From contig NZ_AUML01000005.1 in the NCBI RefSeq assembly GCF_000430665.1, positions 62,001 to 126,000 of the forward strand: DNA of 64,000 bases, in the 5' to 3' direction. Position 1 is the first letter of the stretch, and each line of letters begins with the position of its first letter. A program made the position numbers and the translations under genes. The notes under the pieces were generated by a model that was given only the letters and a program-made list of their open reading frames with translations, was not told the origin of the DNA and made no database searches. The stretch is from Aquimarina muelleri DSM 19832. Lineage in GTDB: Bacteria > Bacteroidota > Bacteroidia > Flavobacteriales > Flavobacteriaceae. Positions 8,546-18,993 of the stretch are shown piece by piece.

Positions 8546-10918
8546 ATGCGAAAGTTCCCCTCTTTACTTACATTTCTTCTCCTTATTGTCATTTTAGCGT
8601 ATACTTTTTACAGTAGTAAACCGCAACGAATTACAGATCTTGAAACATCTAAACAAGAGTTTTCTACTCTTCGCGCTTTAGAACATGTAAAAAATATATC
8701 TAAGAGTTGTCACTATTTAGGAAGTGAGTCTCATGAAGATGTTAAGTCATATATCGTAGAAGAGTTAATAAAAATAGGATTGCAGCCTTTAGTTCAAAAA
8801 GGAGTTTCTATTTCTAACAATGGTATAATAAGCAATCCACAAAATATTATTGCAAAAATTAAAGGAAGCAATACTACAAAATCACTATTATTAATGTCTC
8901 ATTATGATAGTTCGCCTCACTCATCTTATGGCGCAAGTGATGCAGGTAGCGGTGTAGCAACAATTCTGGAAGGAATAAGAGCGTATGTTGCCACAAATAA
9001 AGTACCCAAAAATGATATTATAATATGCATTACAGATGGAGAAGAATTAGGGCTTAACGGAGCGGATTACTTTATAAAAAAACATCCATGGGCTAAAAAT
9101 ATTGGGCTCGCACTTAATTTTGAAGCTAGAGGGAGCGGAGGAGATTCATACATGTTAATAGAAACCAATGGAAAGAATGAAAAAATGATCGATGAGTTTT
9201 CTAAAGCTGGTGTACAATACCCTGTAACAAATTCTTTAGCATATAGCATATACAAAATGCTACCTAATGATACCGATCTTACTGTATTAAGAGAACAGGG
9301 TAATATCGATGGGTTCAACTTTGCATTTATAGATGACCATTTTGATTATCATACCGCAAATGATACGTGGCAAAATTTGGATTTAAACACGCTACAACAT
9401 CAAGGCAGTTATCTAATACCTCTATTATCTTATTTTTCTGAAACAGATTTAACCAATCTTAAATCAGACCAAGATTATATTTATTTTAACACTCCTATTT
9501 TTAACCTTATAAAATATCCATTTAGTTGGATATTTAGCTTGTTAATTTTATCCGTTATTTTATTTATAGGATTAATCTTTTATGGTAAATTTTCTTATAG
9601 AATCGATTTTAAAGAAGTTATAAAAGGTTTTGGTCTATTTTTACTATGTATTATTCTTGCAGGAATTTTAACTTTTTGCGCATGGCAATTGCTTACTATC
9701 ATTTACCCTCAATATAGTGAAATTCAACATGGTTTTACATATAACGGCTATCACTATATTATTGTTTTTATACTACTATCAATTGCTATTTGCTTTAAAG
9801 TCTATGCCAAATTTAATAAAATTAAAAACCAAGCCAATTTATTAATAGCTCCATTATTTATATGGATTACTATCTGCTCTTTGGCAGCTTTATACTTAAA
9901 AGGAGCTAGCTATTTTATAATTATTGTATTTTTTGGTTTAATCTCCTTATTTGTCCTTATTCAACAAAAAAGACCCAATCCTTTTTTGATGGTTTTACTA
10001 GGAACTCCCTCCGTTTTTATTCTATCTCCTTTTATTGTTTCTTTTCCTGTTGCATTAGGTTTAAAAATTCTATTTGTTTCTTCTATTCTAACGGTTCTAT
10101 TATTTGGTGCTTTACTTCCTGTATTTGGATTTTATAAACGAAAAAAATTAATTGGAAATCTTGCACTTCTTTTAAGTTTTGTTTTTCTTATTGTAGCACA
10201 TACAAAGTCAGATTTTACAGAAGAAAGACAAAAGCCTAATAGCCTAGTATACATATTGGATACAGATCAAAATAAAGCAGTTTGGGCTACCTATGATCAA
10301 ACTTTAGATTCTTGGAGTGAAAACTATATCAATCCAGAAGAAAATATCGCAGAAGCTTATAATGCAAACACTTTATACAGCAAGTATCGTAAATCATTTA
10401 CATATACTAATCAAGCATCAGTTAAAAATATACCACAACCAAAACTAGAGGTTGGTAAAGATACTATTATTGGCAATCAAAGATATATAGATCTATGTAT
10501 AGCTCCACAGCGAGATATAAACAGAATAGATGTTTATACGAAGACTTTATTTAATTTTGATTCTTTAAAAGCTAATGGAGAAACCACAAAAGATTTTAAG
10601 CATTCTAATACTAAAATCTATAATGCATTCTCTAAAAGATGGAGTCAAAACTTGCTCACTTATTATGTTACTAAAAACCAGCCTCTAGAATTACAAATGC
10701 AGTTTCATAAAGACTCTCTGCCTCAATTTATAGTATATGAATCCTCTTATGATTTGCTTAAAAACGAGCATTTTTCAATACCTGAAAGAGATAAAAATAT
10801 GATGCCAAAACCATTTGTTCTTAATGATGCTATAATTATCAAAAAAAGTTTTGAGATAAAAGAGTACCTAGAGAAAAAAGTCGACACGTTGAACAATGAA
10901 ATTACCGCAACACAATAA
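8546..10918 (+). CDS. M28 family metallopeptidase with multi-pass membrane domain
   Basis: 790 residues. After an N-terminal membrane anchor (residues ~6-22) comes an M28 zinc aminopeptidase domain: MSHYDS (first His/Asp), GASDAGSG (bridging Asp), DGEELGLNG (Glu-Glu), NFEARGSGGDS and the final zinc His in DDHFDYHTANDT. Residues ~315-560 hold about eight hydrophobic segments, and the last ~220 residues form a soluble domain. This matches the ER/vacuolar-type (Fxna/Pff1-like) M28 architecture also found in Bacteroidota. The peptidase part should face the periplasm. Substrate unknown. It is followed by the MITE-like repeat. Confidence 0.88.
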   Translation: MRKFPSLLTFLLLIVILAYTFYSSKPQRITDLETSKQEFSTLRALEHVKNISKSCHYLGSESHEDVKSYIVEELIKIGLQPLVQKGVSISNNGIISNPQNIIAKIKGSNTTKSLLLMSHYDSSPHSSYGASDAGSGVATILEGIRAYVATNKVPKNDIIICITDGEELGLNGADYFIKKHPWAKNIGLALNFEARGSGGDSYMLIETNGKNEKMIDEFSKAGVQYPVTNSLAYSIYKMLPNDTDLTVLREQGNIDGFNFAFIDDHFDYHTANDTWQNLDLNTLQHQGSYLIPLLSYFSETDLTNLKSDQDYIYFNTPIFNLIKYPFSWIFSLLILSVILFIGLIFYGKFSYRIDFKEVIKGFGLFLLCIILAGILTFCAWQLLTIIYPQYSEIQHGFTYNGYHYIIVFILLSIAICFKVYAKFNKIKNQANLLIAPLFIWITICSLAALYLKGASYFIIIVFFGLISLFVLIQQKRPNPFLMVLLGTPSVFILSPFIVSFPVALGLKILFVSSILTVLLFGALLPVFGFYKRKKLIGNLALLLSFVFLIVAHTKSDFTEERQKPNSLVYILDTDQNKAVWATYDQTLDSWSENYINPEENIAEAYNANTLYSKYRKSFTYTNQASVKNIPQPKLEVGKDTIIGNQRYIDLCIAPQRDINRIDVYTKTLFNFDSLKANGETTKDFKHSNTKIYNAFSKRWSQNLLTYYVTKNQPLELQMQFHKDSLPQFIVYESSYDLLKNEHFSIPERDKNMMPKPFVLNDAIIIKKSFEIKEYLEKKVDTLNNEITATQ

Positions 10919-10987
10919 AATAAGTTTTAAAAGCCTCTAGAAATGAATCCTTCTATTAGAAATTGAAAAAATACTCTACTATCTCTT

Positions 10988-11170
10988 ATACCATTTGTAG
11001 TTTGAGTTTACTGGAAAAGAAAATTAATATTTTTTTTGTTTCAGTGAAGAAGAAAAGCTTATGCTAGACTCGATCTGGTATTAAGCATAGCAGGGCTACG
11101 GTTTATTTTTATTCTGATACTGAGGCGGAAAAAACATTTTATTACGGTAAATTCAAATTATAAATGGTAT
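10988..11170. repeat. MITE-like dispersed repeat, copy 1
   Basis: One of three related elements in this window. The core runs 11001-11157 (157 bp), from TTTGAGTTTACTGG to ACGGTAAATTCAAA. The termini are imperfect inverted repeats that extend outward to ATACCATTT (left) and AAATGGTAT (right), about 27 bp in all. The first 85 bases of the core differ from copy 2 at only two positions. It has no open reading frame and no obvious target duplication. It lies between the convergent M28 peptidase and sdhB genes. Confidence 0.8.
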
Positions 11171-11208
11171 TATTCATTAATATTATAACTACGTATTATG
11201 TTACCATA

Positions 11209-11243
11209 AAAAAATCCAAACCTTACTAAGATTTGGATTTTTT
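11209..11243. terminator. Terminator of the sdhCAB operon
   Basis: A 12-bp stem (AAAAAATCCAAA at 11209-11220 with 11232-11243) around an 11-base loop, with T-runs on both strands. It lies 22 bases beyond the sdhB stop codon. Confidence 0.8.
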
Positions 11244-11265
11244 CATATTCAATAAAAAGATTTTT

Positions 11266-12012
11266 TTACCCTTTTAAACTTGCTTTTAAATACTCACGAT
11301 TCATACGCGCAATATTTTCTAAAGAAATCCCTTTAGGGCATTCAATTTCGCAAGCGCCAGTATTGGTACAGTTACCAAAACCTTCTTCATCCATTTGATT
11401 TACCATTGCTAATACCCGATCTGTAGCTTCTATTTTACCTTGTGGTAAAAGAGCAAATTGAGATACTTTTGCAGAAGTAAATAACATTGCAGAAGCATTT
11501 TTACATGCTGCTACGCAGGCACCACATCCAATACAGGTAGCTGCTTCAAAAGCACTATCTGCATCATCTTTATTTACAGGTATTGCATTAGCATCAATAG
11601 TATTACCAGATGTATTTACCGAAATATACCCTCCTGCATGTTGTATTCTATCAAAAGAACTACGATCTACCATTAAATCCTTTATTACTGGAAATGCTTT
11701 TGCTCTAAATGGTTCGATATAAATAGTATCTCCGTCTTTAAACATACGCATATGTAATTGACAAGTCGTTACTAACCGATCTGGCCCATGAGGTTCTCCA
11801 TTAATCTGTAATGAACAGGCACCGCAGATCCCTTCTCTACAATCGTGATCAAATACTACAGGATCTTCACCTTTGTTAATCAATTGCTCGTTTAACACGT
11901 CTAACATTTCTAAAAAAGACATGTCTCCTTCAATTCCTTTTACTTGATAGTCTACTATCTTTCCTTGTGACTTGGCATCACTCTGACGCCATATTTTTAG
12001 TGTAAGATTCAT
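11266..12012 (-). CDS. sdhB: Succinate dehydrogenase / fumarate reductase iron-sulfur subunit
   Basis: 248 residues. It carries electrons from the flavoprotein to the membrane cytochrome of complex II. The N-terminal 2Fe-2S ferredoxin domain has [12 protein letters not shown] and a later Cys in TTCQLHM; the C-terminal part has [15 protein letters not shown] and [15 protein letters not shown] for the 4Fe-4S and 3Fe-4S clusters. It is the last gene of the sdhC-sdhA-sdhB operon, 5 bases after sdhA, and is followed by a strong terminator. Confidence 0.96.
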   Translation of the reverse strand: MNLTLKIWRQSDAKSQGKIVDYQVKGIEGDMSFLEMLDVLNEQLINKGEDPVVFDHDCREGICGACSLQINGEPHGPDRLVTTCQLHMRMFKDGDTIYIEPFRAKAFPVIKDLMVDRSSFDRIQHAGGYISVNTSGNTIDANAIPVNKDDADSAFEAATCIGCGACVAACKNASAMLFTSAKVSQFALLPQGKIEATDRVLAMVNQMDEEGFGNCTNTGACEIECPKGISLENIARMNREYLKASLKG

Positions 12013-12017
12013 AGCTT

Positions 12018-14033
12018 TTATTTATAAGAACGTGTTTTTAATTCAATATTATCGAAGACTAAATCTTCTTTATGCAATTTAGCATCCTTTGGTTCTCCCA
12101 TATACTCCCAAGCAGAAACATATTTAAAGTTTTCGTCGTCTCGCAATGCTTCTCCTTCTTGCTCACCAGACTGCTCTACAGATTCTTCTCTAAAGTGCCC
12201 TCCACAAGATTCTCTACGATCTAATGCATCTTTTGCAAACAACTCTCCTAATTCTAAGAAATCTGCTACTCTTCCTGCTTTTTCTAATTCAGGATTCATA
12301 CTATTTGCTGTTCCTGGTACTTTTACATTTTTCCAGAAATCCTCACGTAAAACTGCAATTTCTTCGATTGCTTCTCTTAATCCTTTCTCATTACGAGACA
12401 TCCCACATTTATTCCACATGATTTTACCTAATTTTTTATGGTAATAATCCACAGAATTCTCTCCAGATCCACTCATTAGCTTTGCTATACGATCTGTAAC
12501 CTCTTTCTCTGCCTGATCAAATTCTGGTGTATCTGTAGGGATTTTTCCAGTACGAATATCATGAGATAAATAATCTCCTATTGTATATGGCAAAACAAAG
12601 TATCCATCTGCCAATCCTTGCATTAATGCAGATGCTCCTAATCTATTTGCACCGTGATCCGAAAAGTTTGCTTCTCCCGCCGCATAACAACCTGGGATTG
12701 TTGTTTGTAGATTATAATCCACCCAAAGACCTCCCATAGTATAATGAACTGCAGGATAAATCATCATTGGTGTTTTATATGGATTCTCATCTACAATTTT
12801 TTCATACATCTGAAAAAGGTTTCCATATTTATCTTCAATCACTTTTTCTCCTAATTCTCGAATCTGATCTGCTGTTGGATTGTGTATCCCAGAAGTTAAA
12901 GCCTTTTCTTTTCCGTAACGTTGTATCGCTGAAGCAAAATCTAAATATACTGCTTCCCCTGTTTTATTTACACCAAAACCAGCATCACATCTTTCTTTTG
13001 CTGCTCTGGATGCTACATCACGTGGCACTAAATTACCAAAAGCAGGATAACGACGCTCTAAGTAATAATCTCTTTCTTCTTCAGCTAATTGTGTTGGTTT
13101 TAATTTACCTGCACGTATTGCTTCTGAATCTTCAATTCTTTTAGGAACCCAAATACGGCCATCATTACGTAAAGACTCAGACATTAATGTTAGTTTAGAC
13201 TGATGATCTCCTGATACTGGTATACAAGTTGGATGAATCTGCGTATAACAAGGGTTTGCAAAAAATGCTCCTCTACGATGCGCTCTCCATGCAGCCATAA
13301 CATTACTTCCCATAGCATTGGTACTTAAAAAGAATACGTTACCATACCCTCCAGATGCTAATACCACCGCATGTGCTGAATGTCTTTCTATCTCTCCTGT
13401 AACTAAGTTACGTGCAATAATCCCTCTAGCTTTACCATCTACCTTTACCAAATCTAACATTTCGTGACGGTTAAATGCTTGTATCTTACCTCTATTTATC
13501 TGGCGATTCATGGCAGAATATGCTCCTAAAAGTAATTGTTGTCCTGTTTGTCCTTTAGCGTAGAATGTTCTGGATACCAAAACTCCTCCAAAAGAACGGT
13601 TATCTAATAAACCTCCATATTCACGAGCAAAAGGAACTCCTTGTGCTACACATTGATCTATAATATTACCAGAAACCTCAGCTAATCGATATACATTAGC
13701 CTCACGAGATCTATAATCCCCTCCTTTTACCGTATCGTAAAATAATCGGTAGCTAGAATCTCCATCTCCTTGATAATTTTTTGCCGCATTAATTCCTCCT
13801 TGTGCCGCTATAGAATGTGCACGACGAGGAGAATCTGAATAGCAAAATGTTTTTACGTTATATCCTAGCTCTGCTAAAGTTGCTGCAGCACTTCCGCCTG
13901 CTAAACCAGTACCTACAACGATAACATCAATATTACGTTTGTTTGCAGGGTTAACCAGGTTTATAGTGTTTTTATGTTTTGTCCACTTATCTGCCAGTGG
14001 ACCTTCAGGTATTTTAGAATCTAAAATTGACAT
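12018..14033 (-). CDS. sdhA: Succinate dehydrogenase / fumarate reductase flavoprotein subunit
   Basis: 671 residues. It is the catalytic subunit of complex II, oxidising succinate to fumarate and linking the TCA cycle to the menaquinone pool. The FAD-binding fold is near residue 40 ([19 protein letters not shown]); the flavinylation region is [18 protein letters not shown], with the attachment His. Downstream blocks include [23 protein letters not shown] and [15 protein letters not shown]. The ~670-residue length is typical of the B-type (Bacteroidota, epsilon-proteobacterial) enzyme. It lies between sdhC and sdhB. Confidence 0.97.
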   Translation of the reverse strand: MSILDSKIPEGPLADKWTKHKNTINLVNPANKRNIDVIVVGTGLAGGSAAATLAELGYNVKTFCYSDSPRRAHSIAAQGGINAAKNYQGDGDSSYRLFYDTVKGGDYRSREANVYRLAEVSGNIIDQCVAQGVPFAREYGGLLDNRSFGGVLVSRTFYAKGQTGQQLLLGAYSAMNRQINRGKIQAFNRHEMLDLVKVDGKARGIIARNLVTGEIERHSAHAVVLASGGYGNVFFLSTNAMGSNVMAAWRAHRRGAFFANPCYTQIHPTCIPVSGDHQSKLTLMSESLRNDGRIWVPKRIEDSEAIRAGKLKPTQLAEEERDYYLERRYPAFGNLVPRDVASRAAKERCDAGFGVNKTGEAVYLDFASAIQRYGKEKALTSGIHNPTADQIRELGEKVIEDKYGNLFQMYEKIVDENPYKTPMMIYPAVHYTMGGLWVDYNLQTTIPGCYAAGEANFSDHGANRLGASALMQGLADGYFVLPYTIGDYLSHDIRTGKIPTDTPEFDQAEKEVTDRIAKLMSGSGENSVDYYHKKLGKIMWNKCGMSRNEKGLREAIEEIAVLREDFWKNVKVPGTANSMNPELEKAGRVADFLELGELFAKDALDRRESCGGHFREESVEQSGEQEGEALRDDENFKYVSAWEYMGEPKDAKLHKEDLVFDNIELKTRSYK

Positions 14034-14046
14034 AATAGTGGTGTTT

Positions 14047-14706
14047 TTAATGAGTAAAATGAAGTACTAAAGAAACAATTATAAATCCTAATGGAATTAT
14101 AATTGAAAATGCTTTAGCAAACTTGGTTGCCGCTATCGAATATTTGTTATTAAATCCAACAGACTGAAAAGACGATGCAAATCCATGCCATAAATGCAAT
14201 GCTAAAAATACAAACGAAATAACATATATCCCTGTGCGTATAGGACTTTCGAATTTATGCAATAACTCAGGATAATATCGCATGGCGTCTTCTGGTGCAA
14301 ACTCTACATATTTATGTACCATTTCTGGAATCCAAAAATCGTAAAAGTGCAGTCCTAAAAATGCAAGTACCACTAACCCAGAATAAATCATATTTCTGGA
14401 CATCCAAGAGGCGTTAGCTCCTCCGTTATATTTTGCATAATTAACAGCTCTGGCATTTCTGTTCTTAATTTCTAACACAAACCCCATTACAAAATGAAAA
14501 ACTACTCCAAAAATAAGTACAGGTTGTAATGCAAACTGAACTAATGGGTTAGTACCCATAAAGTGTGACAGTTCATTAAATATTTCTGCGCTAAAAATTG
14601 ATGTTAAATTGATAGTAAAATGTTGTAATAAGAAAAACACTAAGAAAAGTCCCGATAGTGCCATGGCAACTTTTCTCGCTATTGAAGATTTTATCAATCC
14701 ACCCAT
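14047..14706 (-). CDS. sdhC: Succinate dehydrogenase cytochrome b subunit (B-type)
   Basis: 219 residues starting [19 protein letters not shown], the standard opening of the B-type dihaem cytochrome b subunit. It anchors complex II and passes electrons to menaquinone. Five hydrophobic segments are visible, with His residues suited to binding two haems ([35 protein letters not shown]). The open frame extends 20 codons further upstream to 14766, but that part overlaps a good promoter (-7 element at 14736-14743), so the ATG at 14706 is chosen. First gene of sdhCAB; there is no sdhD, as expected for this type. Confidence 0.94.
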   Translation of the reverse strand: MGGLIKSSIARKVAMALSGLFLVFFLLQHFTINLTSIFSAEIFNELSHFMGTNPLVQFALQPVLIFGVVFHFVMGFVLEIKNRNARAVNYAKYNGGANASWMSRNMIYSGLVVLAFLGLHFYDFWIPEMVHKYVEFAPEDAMRYYPELLHKFESPIRTGIYVISFVFLALHLWHGFASSFQSVGFNNKYSIAATKFAKAFSIIIPLGFIIVSLVLHFTH

Positions 14707-14735
14707 TATATAAAAATGTTTAGTTAATTGGAAAA

Positions 14736-14766
14736 CAAAAATAGGGCTCACTAGTCTTTTAGCCAA
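14736..14766 (-). promoter_or_regulatory. Promoter of sdhCAB
   Basis: On the minus strand, TTG (14764-14766), a 20-base spacer, then TATTTTTG (14736-14743). This matches both parts of the Bacteroidota primary sigma factor consensus and lies about 30 bases before the sdhC ATG. Confidence 0.75.
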
Positions 14767-14914
14767 GTTTTAAAGGGGGTTTATTCTGCTATTTATAATG
14801 AATATAAAAAAGAGAAAAAACTTTGTTTAGAGTTCCTTTCTAAATCATTCAAAATATAAAACTAACTTTAAACAAAAATTAAATTGTTTTAACAATTGTG
14901 TTAATTTTAAATAT

Positions 14915-16060
14915 ATGCAACCTATATCTTCTAAACTTCCAGAAGTTGGCACAACCATTTTTACTGTAATGAGCCAACTTTCTTCTAAACATAATGCTTT
15001 AAATTTATCTCAGGGGTTTCCTAATTTTGAGGCAAATCCAAAACTTATCGATCTAGTCTCAAAGGCAATGCACACAGGATACAATCAATATGCTCCCATG
15101 CCAGGGCTTATGTCTTTAAGAGAGATTATTGTTCAAAAAACCAATACTCTGTATGGAAGTAATTATCATCCTGAATCTGAAGTCACTGTAACTGCTGGTG
15201 CTACACAAGCAATATTTACTATTATTTCGGCTTTTATAAATCCAGGAGATGAAGTCCTTATTTTTAAACCAGCTTATGATTGTTATGAACCTTCTATACA
15301 GTTATTTGGCGGAACAGTCGTTCCTGTACAATTATCTGCGCCTAATTTTACTGTAGATTGGAAAGAAGTAGCTTCCAAAATTACCTCTAAAACTAAAATG
15401 GTGATCATAAACACCCCTCATAACCCTAGTGGAAGTATTTTATCTAAACAAGATATGCTTCAATTAGAAAAACTACTTAAAGGAACTAATATAATCTTGC
15501 TTAGTGACGAAGTATACGAGCATATTATTTTTGATGGTCAAAAACATCAAAGTGCAGCTTTATTTCCAGGATTAGCAGAACGTGCTTTTATTACCGCTTC
15601 TTTTGGAAAAACATTTCACACTACAGGTTGGAAAATGGGATATTGCCTGGCTCCAGCAGATTTAATGGCTGAGTTTAGGAAAGTACATCAGTTTAATGTC
15701 TTTTCATGTAGTCACCCAATGCAATATGCCCTAGCCGAATATTTAAAAACTCCTGAAAATTATCTTTCTTTGCCACAATTTTATCAAGAAAAAAGAGATT
15801 TATTTTTATCCTTACTTAAAGATTCTCGTTTTATTGTAACTCCTGCTTCTGGAACCTATTTTCAATTACTGGGGTATTCTGCTATTACACAAGAAAGTGA
15901 TATTGCATTTGCCGAGAGATTAACTATAGAACACAAGATAGCTTCGATTCCTGTATCTGTTTTTAACCTTGACCAACAAGACGATAAGGTATTGCGATTT
16001 TGCTTTGCTAAAACAGAAGACACTTTAAAACAAGCTGCCGATATTTTGTGTGGGATTTGA
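14915..16060 (+). CDS. PLP-dependent aminotransferase, methionine/kynurenine type
   Basis: 381 residues, fold-type I class I aminotransferase. Motifs include LSQGFPNFEANPKL, the NTPHNPSG block, LLSDEVYEH and the PLP lysine in TASFGKTFHTTGWKMGY. The pattern is closest to the methionine aminotransferase / kynurenine-oxoglutarate transaminase (YbdL) group, which transaminates 4-methylthio-2-oxobutanoate in methionine salvage and also acts on aromatic amino acids. Substrate preference is inferred from family resemblance only. It is divergent from sdhC and convergent with dinB. Confidence 0.87.
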   Translation: MQPISSKLPEVGTTIFTVMSQLSSKHNALNLSQGFPNFEANPKLIDLVSKAMHTGYNQYAPMPGLMSLREIIVQKTNTLYGSNYHPESEVTVTAGATQAIFTIISAFINPGDEVLIFKPAYDCYEPSIQLFGGTVVPVQLSAPNFTVDWKEVASKITSKTKMVIINTPHNPSGSILSKQDMLQLEKLLKGTNIILLSDEVYEHIIFDGQKHQSAALFPGLAERAFITASFGKTFHTTGWKMGYCLAPADLMAEFRKVHQFNVFSCSHPMQYALAEYLKTPENYLSLPQFYQEKRDLFLSLLKDSRFIVTPASGTYFQLLGYSAITQESDIAFAERLTIEHKIASIPVSVFNLDQQDDKVLRFCFAKTEDTLKQAADILCGI

Positions 16061-16155
16061 AAGTTTTAGCAACGGTATTTCTGTAGGATGTGAGTCTTTG
16101 AGTATATTAATATTTGTTAAACCTTTTTTATTAGGCTGATGAAAATAAACTTCTT

Positions 16156-17274
16156 TCAAAAATCAAATCTAAGCTGGATAATCTCCACTTCTTCTTTTTT
16201 CTTTGTTTCTTTTTTTCCTGTATTTAGGTTAGAGAGAGAGATCCCTAGTAACCGCACAGAATCTTTCATCTTATCCTGATATAGTAATTCTTTTGCAGTT
16301 TCTAGCAAAATAGCTGCATCGTTTACAAAATAAGGTAATGTTTTACTTCGGGTTTGTAAGGTAAAATCGCTATATCGAATCTTTAGCGTTACTGTTCGTC
16401 CAGAAACTTTATTGTTTTTTAAACGTTTTTGAAGCTCTTCGGCAATGCTTTCTAGTCGTTCCAGCATATAAATCTCTGAGGCTATGTTTTCATTAAAAGT
16501 TCGCTCTGCTGCCAAAGATTTTCGTTCTCGATTAGGTTTTACTTCACTAAGATGAATACCTCGTACAATACGATAGTAATGCCCTCCAGATTTGCCAAAG
16601 TTTTGGATTAGAAATTCTTCAGATTTAGATTTTAAGTCTTTACCAGTGTAAATCCCCATTTGATACATTTTTGCTTGTGTAACTTTACCTACTCCATAGA
16701 ATTTTTTAACATCCAATCCTTCCAAAAAATCAATTACCTCTTCTGGATTTACTGTTTTTTGCCCGTTAGGCTTATTATAATCACTGGCGACTTTTGCGAC
16801 AAACTTATTAATAGATATCCCCGCAGAAGCTGTTAAACCAACTTCATCAAAAATACGTTGCCGTATTTCTTTAGCAATCAAGCTCGCGCTTGGGTTTCCT
16901 TTTTTATTCTCGGTAACATCCAAGTATGCTTCATCCAGAGACAACGGTTCTACTAAATCTGTAAACTCAAAAAATATTTTTCTAATTTGAGAGGAGATCT
17001 CTTTATATCGATCAAACCTAGGTCTAACAAAAATAAGATCCGGGCAAAGTTTTCTGGCTTTAAAACCTGGCATAGCAGATCGCACTCCAAACACACGAGC
17101 TTCATAACTAGCTGCGCTAACCACTCCTCGTTTCCCTCCTCCTCCTACTGCCAATGGTTTACCACGAAGATCTGGATCATCCATTTGCTCAACAGATGCA
17201 TAAAATGCATCCATATCTACATGAATAATTTTTCTATTTGCCAATATCGCTTCCACATTACAAAAATAAGTCAT
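16156..17274 (-). CDS. dinB: DNA polymerase IV (Y-family)
   Basis: 372 residues. An error-prone translesion polymerase without proofreading. The catalytic motifs are HVDMDAFYASVEQMDDP near residue 20 and LSLDEAYLDVT near residue 110; SAGISINKFVAKVASDYNKPNG and the helix-hairpin-helix KFYGVGKVTQAKM follow. The little-finger domain closes the protein, and the very C-terminus (EIIQLRFDF) resembles a beta-clamp-binding peptide. The first ~12 residues (MTYFCNVEAILA) are longer than usual, but no later ATG precedes the catalytic motif. It is convergent with the aminotransferase. Confidence 0.95.
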   Translation of the reverse strand: MTYFCNVEAILANRKIIHVDMDAFYASVEQMDDPDLRGKPLAVGGGGKRGVVSAASYEARVFGVRSAMPGFKARKLCPDLIFVRPRFDRYKEISSQIRKIFFEFTDLVEPLSLDEAYLDVTENKKGNPSASLIAKEIRQRIFDEVGLTASAGISINKFVAKVASDYNKPNGQKTVNPEEVIDFLEGLDVKKFYGVGKVTQAKMYQMGIYTGKDLKSKSEEFLIQNFGKSGGHYYRIVRGIHLSEVKPNRERKSLAAERTFNENIASEIYMLERLESIAEELQKRLKNNKVSGRTVTLKIRYSDFTLQTRSKTLPYFVNDAAILLETAKELLYQDKMKDSVRLLGISLSNLNTGKKETKKKEEVEIIQLRFDF

Positions 17275-17377
17275 ATTGATGATTCAAATTATAATATATT
17301 TAGAGCATCTAATAATCATAAGTAATCTTTACAAATTTTTTTCACCTACACTAAAATGAATAAAAAATAATACAACC

Positions 17378-18043
17378 ATGAAAACAGCTATTATACTTGG
17401 TGCAACAGGGGTAACAGGAGGGGTTTTATTACAAAAATTGCTTACAGATAGCCGATACGATATTATTAAGATTTTTTCTAGAAATAGTGTTGGCTTTTCC
17501 CATCCAAAAATACAAGAGTACCTTATAGATATGCTACAGTTAGAAAATTATAAGGCTAATTTTATGGGGGATCATGTATTTTGCTGTATCGGTACCACAA
17601 ATACCAAAACTCCAGATAAAGATTTATATCGTAAAATAGATTACGGAATCCCTGTAACAGCTGCCAAACTTTGTAAAGAAAATAATATCTCTACATTTAT
17701 TGTGATCTCTGCACTTGGTGCAAATACAAAAAGCACTATTTTTTATAATCGTATTAAAGAAGAAATGGAAGAAAGTGTTCTTGCTCTAGGAATTCTTAAA
17801 ACTCATATCATGCAACCATCCCTTATTGGAGGAAAAAGAGAAGAAAAAAGAGCAGGTGAATATTTTTTTAAACAAGTCATGAAAATTATAAACCCTATTC
17901 TGATAGGTTCTTTAAAAAAATATCGTTCTATCTTTCCTGAGACAATAGCTGCTGCAATGATTTATATAGCAAATACTGACTTCGAAAAAACCCAAATCTT
18001 ATCGGATGAGATAAAGGAAATAGCTAAGGAAAATAATTTTTAA
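17378..18043 (+). CDS. NAD(P)-binding Rossmann-fold protein (SDR / HIM1-like)
   Basis: 221 residues. The N-terminal dinucleotide-binding motif is ILGATGVTGGVLLQKLL, followed by DHVFCCIGTTNTKTPDK and the FIVISALGAN strand, with YNRIKEEMEESV at the active-site helix. This is the short atypical SDR group related to yeast Him1/TIP30 and bacterial YwnB-like proteins. The reaction is not known. The CYTH gene follows after 30 bases and may be co-transcribed. Confidence 0.82.
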   Translation: MKTAIILGATGVTGGVLLQKLLTDSRYDIIKIFSRNSVGFSHPKIQEYLIDMLQLENYKANFMGDHVFCCIGTTNTKTPDKDLYRKIDYGIPVTAAKLCKENNISTFIVISALGANTKSTIFYNRIKEEMEESVLALGILKTHIMQPSLIGGKREEKRAGEYFFKQVMKIINPILIGSLKKYRSIFPETIAAAMIYIANTDFEKTQILSDEIKEIAKENNF

Positions 18044-18073
18044 CCAAATTAGAGAAACAAATAATCATAAACT

Positions 18074-18541
18074 ATGATTGAAATAGAACGTAAATTCCTA
18101 ATCACTTCGGAAGAGTTTAAAAATGAAGCTAAAAAAAGTATTCGAATTGTACAAGGGTTTTTAAATACGGATCCAGAGCGAACTGTACGAATACGAATAA
18201 AGGGAGAACAAGGTTTTATAACCGTTAAAGGAAAAGGAAATGCCACTGGCGCATCCCGTTTTGAGTGGGAAAAAGAAATTAGTATTCCCGAAGCTGAACA
18301 ACTTTTATCGTTATGCGAAAAAGGTAGTATTGAAAAGGTTCGCTACGAAATCCCTTTAGGAAATCATACGTTTGAAGTAGATGAGTTTTTTGGAGAAAAC
18401 ACAGGTTTGTTTGTTGCAGAAATTGAATTAAACGATGAAAATGAATCTTTTTTAAAACCAAATTGGTTAGGTAAAGAAATAACAGGAGAATCTAAATACT
18501 ACAACTCTCAATTAAGTAAAAAACCTTATTTATCATGGTAA
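18074..18541 (+). CDS. CYTH-domain protein (triphosphate tunnel metalloenzyme)
   Basis: 155 residues. It starts with the hallmark MIEIERKFLI (ExExK motif) and has the basic and acidic strands expected of the triphosphate tunnel (RTVRIRIKGEQGFITVKGKG; FEVDEFFGENTGLFVAEIEL). Small bacterial CYTH proteins hydrolyse inorganic triphosphate or related triphosphates with a divalent metal. It follows the Rossmann-fold gene by 30 bases. The 452 bases after it hold only decayed sequence and a terminator. Confidence 0.9.
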   Translation: MIEIERKFLITSEEFKNEAKKSIRIVQGFLNTDPERTVRIRIKGEQGFITVKGKGNATGASRFEWEKEISIPEAEQLLSLCEKGSIEKVRYEIPLGNHTFEVDEFFGENTGLFVAEIELNDENESFLKPNWLGKEITGESKYYNSQLSKKPYLSW

Positions 18542-18922
18542 GTAAAAGCATCTGCATACTTTGTTTAGCAGCTATTCTTTACTACCAAAAACGACCTCAA
18601 TAAAAAAACAACAGAGAACTAAATTCTACAGTTACTGCCGTAATTGATCAAAACGTTTCTGTAAAACAGATAAAAAGAAAAATTAATGAAAGATGGTTTT
18701 CAGGTTTTTGATTATATAGACGAAAAAAGTGGGAGCGCCATACTTATGCTACAATATTTTATCGATTAAAAAAAAGGTATGAATATGAAATTGTTCGCAA
18801 AACAAAAAAAGATGCAGATAGCCTAGCAAAATTAGCCCCTATGGTTAGATCAAAAAGGTTAATCCTAGAGAGACACATTCTTGGGGACAGTAAAAAGGTT
18901 CTCATTACGATACACTTTAATT
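18542..18922 (+). other. Possible decayed coding region, unrecognised
   Basis: This stretch has no intact gene, but several short frames on + look protein-like, such as NSTVTAVIDQNVSVKQIKRK, then MKDGFQVFDYIDEKSGSAIL, then KKDADSLAKLAPMVRSKRL, separated by stops and frame changes. Together they suggest the remains of a small gene; I do not recognise the family. Confidence 0.3.
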
Positions 18923-18956
18923 AAAAAGAGTGGATATCTAGATATCCACTCTTTTT
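18923..18956. terminator. Bidirectional terminator, 34-bp palindrome
   Basis: A perfect palindrome: AAAAAGAGTGGATATCT followed by its complement, ending in a T-run. It separates the convergent CYTH gene (with the decayed region after it) from the secreted protease gene on the minus strand. Confidence 0.85.
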
Positions 18957-18993
18957 TAGTACTCTATAAACTACCCTAAATAACAGGTTGTTA

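Noticed and set aside
12767..13144. 125-codon frame on the plus strand
   Set aside because: Antisense to sdhA; low-complexity leucine-rich translation.
14707..14766. 20-residue N-terminal extension of sdhC
   Set aside because: It covers the sdhCAB promoter; the family start is MGGLIKSS.
17408..17414. A further GGGTAAC site
   Set aside because: It lies inside the Rossmann-fold coding sequence and has no GAACTA block at the right distance.
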